Shown piece after piece: positions 59,059-64,000 of a DNA stretch of 64,000 nt (positions within the stretch are counted from its first letter, which is position 1; each line of letters starts with the position of its first letter). A program made the position numbers and the translations under genes. Source of the stretch: Closterium sp. NIES-65 (Eukaryota > Streptophyta > Zygnematophyceae > Desmidiales > Closteriaceae); NCBI GenBank assembly GCA_948144175.1, contig CANXME010002590.1, forward strand, positions 1,328,501 to 1,392,500, given 5' to 3'. The notes beneath the pieces are model-generated. The model had not been told where the DNA came from and did not search any database. It was given only the letters and a program-made list of their open reading frames with translations.

Positions 59059-59996
59059 TCATCTGGTAAGCTCGGGAGTCATGGAGCCTGGAAACTGGTA
59101 ATGAAAAGCTGAAGGGTGAGCTCCTGCCACGTGGTGCTGCATTTGAGGCATGTGGGCCATAGCAGGATGCTGACCATGTGGCATGCCACCGCCGGAAGGT
59201 ATTCCTCCCATACCAAGCTGCAGTGATGGATCCATGTGGTTCATACCCATGAAATCATGGCCCATAGTGTGACCCTGAGCAGTTGCCGCGTGGTGTAGTC
59301 GCTGTAACCGACGGCTGAGCTCCATGGCGTGCGATCTAAGGACGCGATTCTCGTCCGTGATTTGAGCGTAGTGTCGTGAAGCCAAATTGTACTTTGTCAC
59401 CATGTCCGTGTTCTCCGCTCGTAATTGTGCAACCTGCAAACATCCCCGCATCAAATTGACACAATTTAGTAAAATTGTGGCTCAAGGAAGCGGAAGCACG
59501 GTAGGAAAGACGCATCTGAACCCACCTGCTGCTTCATCTCGTCAAGATGGTGTTGCTTTCTCAATCTCGATCGTCTCGCCGATTCACGGTTGCTTAACAT
59601 CCGCTTCTGCCTTTTCTCATCGACAACACCAGGGTCTTCATCAGAAACCGGATTTGTTACCCCAGTTCCATGATTATCGTGAACTCCGCCAGCTGGCTCC
59701 TGGTTGTCTGGTTCATGGCGCTCGTAAGACTCTTCACGCTGCCGTTTCTCCGACTGGTGCGTCTGGTTCACGCTTGACCTAACCGTACCCTCGGATTTTT
59801 GCTGACCATAATCCTTACTATCTCCATCTCCAATTGATGCAAGGCGAAGCGTGCAATTCCCTGCGTCATCAGTGGAACGATTCGTCAAACAAGCGGTGTC
59901 TTGACTTGCGGACTCCAATTTCCGCAACGTGCTCCTATCTTCTCGTCCATCCGTCCTAACCTGGTCACTTAGGTTCTCTACCGTGCTGGAAGCCAT
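59059..59996 (-). CDS. bZIP transcription factor
   Basis: Two coding exons: 59996-59526 and 59433-59059, phase 0 join (KQQ|VAQL), 281 residues. Residues about 130-150 are the basic region (KRQKRMLSNRESARRSRLRK, with the N-x7-R signature NRESARRSR), followed by a leucine-zipper coiled coil that spans the intron (HLDEMKQQVAQLRAENTDMV..ENRVLRSHAMELSRRLQRL). The N-terminal 125 residues are polar and disordered; the C-terminus is Met/His/Pro-rich. A ctctttcag acceptor on the minus strand just upstream (near 60052) suggests a 5' UTR intron. Nuclear DNA-binding factor for ACGT-core sites; subgroup not assigned. Diverges from the P450 gene. Confidence 0.9.
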
Positions 59997-60815
59997 TTTC
60001 TTGGGCTCTGCTAGGATTTCCTGGAGCTGAGGGCCTGAATTGTGTGAGTCTGTCTGAAAGAGCAAAACACGTCAGCCGGGAGAAGGTTATCCACCGAAAC
60101 CCTCGTTGAGTGGCCGAGCAGGATGTGGTGGGGGAGCACTGACGCGGCGACACATCGGTCTGGCGACGATAGGCAGTCAGCAGGCAGTCAGGCACCCCCG
60201 TTTGAGGGTCAATCTCCGCCCTCCGATTGGGAGTTGACGGTTGGTGGATTCGAGGTGGTCATTTCCGTCCATTCGATCCACACGCGAATTTTGCGAAAAT
60301 GGGTGTACCACATCGATAGCTTCGTAACCCCAAGTCCAACGCAACCCAACCAACAGATGCTCATGGCGACCAGGCCAGACCGCAGGCAGTTTACAAGGCC
60401 AGGTTCAGAAACGTGACGTCATCGTGATTCGCAGACCCTGGAACGCGGAGAGCTCCGCGGTCGGAGCCGACGAGGGCCACCAAATTCCTGACTCAAATTC
60501 AAGCGTTATCCACGCAACACCACCTGGATAACGCCCCGCTCGCCCCGATACAGAAAGATTCGTTACTTCAATACTCATTCTGTGTACTGTATGCTTTCTC
60601 TTTAATCAAAATAACCAGCAGTGACACTGTCCATCCTTCCATGTTCAAGCTCCTGCTCTGTCCGCTTCTGCTCAAATACGACACACTCGGTTTGGTCAAT
60701 TCATGGCTGACAAATTAGCTAACGCAGCTCAACCAGCGAACACAGTCGAGCTTCGAAAGCACAGCGGCTAGTGAGGCATTGGGGCAGACTGCGAAGAAAG
60801 TCGGCAGCAGGTTTT
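59997..60815. promoter_or_regulatory. Bidirectional promoter region, bZIP (-) / P450 (+)
   Basis: About 820 bp between the two start codons. Includes the presumed bZIP 5' UTR intron (acceptor near 60052). No coding gene seen. Confidence 0.6.
60414..60421. promoter_or_regulatory. TGACGTCA palindrome (bZIP/CRE-type ACGT site)
   Basis: A perfect TGACGTCA, within acgtgacgtcatcg, lies about 418 bp upstream of the bZIP ATG and 395 bp upstream of the P450 ATG. Plant bZIP proteins bind ACGT-core elements of this kind, so autoregulation or co-control is possible. Functional use is inference. Confidence 0.5.
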
Positions 60816-62876
60816 ATGGACAATCAATCCGTTGTCGCGCCGGAAGCATGGGTAGCTATCAGTGATTATCTGCAAATGCCGTCGCTTTTCGCGGCGATAA
60901 TTGCGGCCGTCGCGTTATACATCTCGGCAACATGGCTCGCCTTCCTTCGCCGTCGCTCCTCCTTACCTCCAGGCCCGTCCCCATGGCCCATCCTCGGCAA
61001 CCTCCCGGACCTGGGCTTCCTGCCGTACCGCGGCCTCGCGAAGCTCGCGGACAGGTTCGGTCCGATCATGACTGTGTGGCTCGGGTCGATTCCGTCTGTG
61101 ATTATATCCTCCCCGGAGATGGCTCGCGAGGTGCTTAAGATTCAGGATAAGTTCTGCTCCTCCCGCCCGCTCTTACCCTTTGTCGCATTCCTAACGAGCG
61201 GCGGGAACGACATTGTTTTTTCGCCGTCCAACGACCATTGGCGAATGCAGCGACGGCTGGCGACGCTGCATCTCTTTTCGTCGAGCGCCTTACAGAAGAG
61301 CCTACCCGTTCGCGAGCGAGAGATTCGCGGCATGCTTGACGCGATAGCGGAAGTGGCTAATAACGGGGATGCGAGAGGCGTGGAAGTGCGAGGGTATTTG
61401 AACCGCGCGACGCTTAACAACGTTATGCGACTGGCCTTTGGAAAGAGTTACACCTACCGCACCGTCCGTCGCGCTGCCGCCGCCGCTCCAGGAGAAATGC
61501 TCGAAGCGGCAATGAGAATCGACTGGCAGGGACGAATCGCGGCGATGAAAACCAGCGGCGCGAAATCCGGCGAGCCTGCCGCGCAATCCGCGGCGGACGA
61601 AATGGAAGGCGAGAAGGTGATTGCGATAGTCGACGAGACGTTTAAGGTGATGGGGACGTTCAACCTGGCCGATTTCATTCCGTGGCTCAGTCCTGTGGAT
61701 CCCCAGCGGATCTACGCGCGCGGGAAGCGGTTAAAACCGTGTACAGAAGGGTTTGTGCTGGCGTGCATTGAGGAGAGAAGCCAGATGCTGAAAAGGAGAA
61801 GGGGGAAAGAGGAGGAGGGAGGGAGAAAGAAGGTAGTGAGGGAGAGGCCGTTGGTAGATGGAATCCTCGAAGGGGAGGGAGGAACGGAAGGAGAGGGAGG
61901 AGAGGGAGAGGGGAGAGGTGAGGTGAAGTTGGGAGAAAATAAGCTGGGGAAAGGTGAGTCAGGGGCGGAAGGTGGAAAAGGAGAGGAAGGAGGTGTGAAA
62001 CTGGGGGCGGATGAGACAGGGGCGGAACGAGTGCTAGTAGATTCATTGCTGGAGTTGGAGGGTCAAGGGGAGGATAGGGTAATGGGGAAGGAGAGGGTAA
62101 CGAGAGAGGATATTATGCTGCTTTGTCTGGATTTGATCAATGCTGGCACGGACACCACTGCCAAGACTGTTGAGTGGGCCCTTGCTGAGCTGGCAATTCA
62201 CCCTGCCATGCTGGAACGGCTACAAGCTGAGGTGGATGCCGCATATGCCAAGTCAGCAGCAGCTGGAGCAGTCACAGAAGCAGCAGCGGCAGGGGAAGCA
62301 GGAGGGAAAATCATTGGGGAGCAGGGGGTTGAAAAGCATCATCTTCCAGCGTCTCTCCCAGCGTCTCTCCCAGCGTCTCTCCCAGCGTCTCTCCCAGTAC
62401 AAGAGATGCCTTATCTTCAAGCAGTCATTAAGGAAACTCTGAGGCACCACCCACCAACGCCGCTCCTCATCCCTCACATGACGACTGCCAGGGTTGCTAT
62501 AGGCGGATACACCATCCCTGCGAACACAATGATTCAGATCAACGCCTGGGGTATCGCTCACGATCCAACGGCCTGGATCAACCCCCATGAGTTTGACCCC
62601 AGCAGATTTTTCGGCCCATCTGCCCCTGATGTGACCGGTCAGAATTATGGAGTGCTGCCCTTTGGTTCGGGCAGGCGTGTGTGTGCAGGCATGAATTTGG
62701 GGCTTGATCTTGCTGCACGTATGCTAGCAAGCATTCTTCTGCGGTTTGATCTGAAGCTGCCAGACGATGTGCTGGCCGCTGGTGGAGTTGACTTGGGAGA
62801 GGTTTTCAGCCTTACCACGGGACTGGCGAAGCCGCTAAGGCTTGTTTTGAAGGAGAGAAAGCAGCCGCAATCGTAA
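60816..62876 (+). CDS. A-type cytochrome P450 monooxygenase, intronless, with inserted low-complexity loop
   Basis: Single-exon 686-residue protein. N-terminal membrane anchor (about 23-45, SLFAAIIAAVALYISATWLA), then the proline hinge LPPGPSPWPILGNLP, C-helix WRMQRR, I-helix AGTDTTAKTVEWAL, K-helix ETLRHHPP (ExxR), FDPSRF, and heme loop LPFGSGRRVCAGMNLG with the Cys ligand: a complete catalytic set, ER-anchored and reductase-dependent. It is about 180 residues longer than usual because of a Gly/Glu/Lys-rich insertion before the I-helix (about 325-420, encoded by purine-rich DNA 61785-62080) and a PASL repeat (ASLPASLPASLPASLP, 12-bp repeats at about 62350-62397). ATG chosen because the longer frame begins only with GTG. 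Clan CYP71-like; substrate unknown. Confidence 0.9.
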   Translation: MDNQSVVAPEAWVAISDYLQMPSLFAAIIAAVALYISATWLAFLRRRSSLPPGPSPWPILGNLPDLGFLPYRGLAKLADRFGPIMTVWLGSIPSVIISSPEMAREVLKIQDKFCSSRPLLPFVAFLTSGGNDIVFSPSNDHWRMQRRLATLHLFSSSALQKSLPVREREIRGMLDAIAEVANNGDARGVEVRGYLNRATLNNVMRLAFGKSYTYRTVRRAAAAAPGEMLEAAMRIDWQGRIAAMKTSGAKSGEPAAQSAADEMEGEKVIAIVDETFKVMGTFNLADFIPWLSPVDPQRIYARGKRLKPCTEGFVLACIEERSQMLKRRRGKEEEGGRKKVVRERPLVDGILEGEGGTEGEGGEGEGRGEVKLGENKLGKGESGAEGGKGEEGGVKLGADETGAERVLVDSLLELEGQGEDRVMGKERVTREDIMLLCLDLINAGTDTTAKTVEWALAELAIHPAMLERLQAEVDAAYAKSAAAGAVTEAAAAGEAGGKIIGEQGVEKHHLPASLPASLPASLPASLPVQEMPYLQAVIKETLRHHPPTPLLIPHMTTARVAIGGYTIPANTMIQINAWGIAHDPTAWINPHEFDPSRFFGPSAPDVTGQNYGVLPFGSGRRVCAGMNLGLDLAARMLASILLRFDLKLPDDVLAAGGVDLGEVFSLTTGLAKPLRLVLKERKQPQS

Positions 62877-63080
62877 GATGCCTCTTGCTCTGTTTAGGCA
62901 TTGGAAAGGCACCGCGGAGTGTGCGAAGAAGTGGGGATTGGGTGCTGATAGTGATCTCTTTGCTCAGAATTCTCTTTCTATGGGGAGGGATGGGGGGGGC
63001 TTCTGGGTGAACCTAGGAGGAAAATCAGAGTACGAGGCAAGATGCTCCTCCAAGGTAGGCCGCCTCGCGTGTGTTACGTG
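62877..63080. other. P450 3' flank
   Basis: Short interval without a gene, presumably P450 3' UTR, ending where the hAT element begins. Confidence 0.5.
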
Positions 63081-64000
63081 CAGGGCCCAAAATAGGTTTT
63101 AGCTCACTCTTTCAAATCAGGGTGGCATCCCCTCCGTACCCTGACTGGTAGGGTAAAGTTTCTCGTACACTGATTGTAGCAGCCTAAAAGTTTTGGTACA
63201 CTGATTTTGGCAGGATAATATATGTCGTACACTGTTTCCTTCCTAAGCATAAGTATGTACTACTACAACAATTACTTAGTTATCACTAAAGTGTTCTGTA
63301 CTGCACCTACAAGCTTTACTACCAACCAAGTTAAATAAAGGGCCCTACAGAAGACACTAGTCAATCAACATCTGCTGCACTAGCAACTGCCTCGTCTGCA
63401 AACTGCTTAGTGCTGCTGGCCTTCATGCCGGAGAAGTTTTTGGTGGATCGCCTGAGCTTCTCCCCACGGAATATGGCGACCACCTCATACCAGTCAATGT
63501 CGTATTGCAGGAGGGAGCACCGCATCAAGTGCTCAAGGCTTGTGTCGCCGAGGCTGCCGCGGTCCCACGTCTTGATCAGGTTCTGCTTGCTGAAGCCGCG
63601 CTCACATTCAACCGTGCTCAGTGGTAGCACGGCGACAGACTGCCACATCCGGACGATGTTGGGGGACGACGCACGCCACGCCTCGTCGCGCAGCATGTTC
63701 CCCAGCGCCTGATGAAACTCCTCGCCGTTGTGCTGGGAGAACATGGTCGAGGTAAACATCCAGAGCTCCTGGCCGGCACGCTTGTAGTCGAACCCTGGTA
63801 GTGCGGAAGGGGATGATCATTGGCAGACGCTCATACATACGGGTAGGATTGGGAGGCATTAGTCCACAATACAGGGCCGGGTGATGAGTAGCAACAAGCG
63901 CGATGGGAAACAAGCTGGTGCAAAGCTGTTTACGCAAGTCAATCACTAATACCCGCCCCATCTAACAAACACGCTTACCCGCCTCCGCGCTCACATTCAA
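63081..64000 (-). mobile_element. hAT transposon, 3' end (continues off right edge)
   Basis: Proposed terminus cagggcccaa at 63081, resembling the cagggctcagg end of the non-autonomous hAT element at 50377. Subterminal tacactgat motifs follow (about 63175, 63198, 63230 as tacactgt), as in that element. A hAT transposase C-terminus lies inside. The other end and the TSD partner are outside the window. Confidence 0.65.
63361..63806 (-). CDS. hAT-family transposase, C-terminal dimerisation domain (partial)
   Basis: Minus-strand exon from an acceptor near 63800 to the stop at 63361. The hAT C-terminal dimerisation signature is clear: NIVRMWQSVAVLPLSTVECE followed by RGFSKQNLIKTW and SLEHLMRCSLL, the conserved LP(L/V)STxxxERGFS block. 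The Ser/Lys-rich tail is unremarkable. The catalytic part and zinc finger would lie to the right; minus-strand sequence at 63807-64000 probably contains an intron and more exon, but no continuous frame could be fixed. Confidence 0.8.

Noticed and set aside
63608..63961. ORF overlapping the hAT transposase on the same strand
   Set aside because: Different frame from the conserved dimerisation domain and no recognisable motif; treated as a shadow or unspliced sequence.

Overview
This is nuclear DNA from a streptophyte (green plant lineage). The host genes point that way: a CLC-f-type chloride channel with paired CBS domains, a TRICHOME BIREFRINGENCE-LIKE (PMR5N plus PC-esterase) wall O-acetyltransferase, a plant-type bZIP factor and an A-type cytochrome P450. 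The GC-rich composition, small gene spacing and unusual intron structure fit a charophyte alga (for example a zygnematophyte) at least as well as a land plant, but this placement is inference from gene content only. No prokaryotic, organellar, tRNA, rRNA or CRISPR feature was seen.

Layout: 1-7279 holds two minus-strand short-LTR Ty1/copia elements, Copia-A inserted in Copia-B; both run off the left edge. 7280-13112 holds two diverged copies of an upstream (promoter-like) block, a Harbinger-like MITE, and a gene for a secreted two-repeat basic protein (minus). 13113-29053 carries three host genes in one orientation: CLC channel, a disordered protein of unknown function, and TBL. From 29061 to 58694, just 8 bp after the TBL stop codon, lies a 29.6-kb nested transposon block. 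58697-63080 holds a bZIP gene (minus) and a P450 gene (plus) that diverge from a shared promoter region. 63081 to the right edge is the 3' end of a hAT transposon with its transposase C-terminus.

The nest can be unpicked exactly from target-site duplications (TSDs). A Pogo/Tc1-mariner element (about 3.56 kb native, TA TSD, 24-bp terminal inverted repeats) was hit by Copia-1 (TSD cgaag, identical LTRs) in a transposase exon and by Copia-2 (TSD agaga, diverged LTRs) near its 3' end. Copia-2 was then hit by Copia-4 (TSD cgttc, identical LTRs), a Harbinger-like MITE (TSD tca), a Mutator-like MITE (10-bp TSD) and a hAT non-autonomous element (8-bp TSD attcccgg). The hAT element was itself hit by Copia-3 (TSD tgaaa, identical LTRs).

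The most unusual host signal is in the introns. In CLC, TBL and the unknown gene, pieces of exon edges are repeated in the introns by a consistent rule: fragments starting with a splice acceptor lie upstream of the real exon, and fragments ending with a splice donor lie downstream of it. CLC has seven acceptor-led copies of its CBS exon start; TBL has six extra donor-bearing copies of one exon end. The introns look built from decaying copies of splice junctions.
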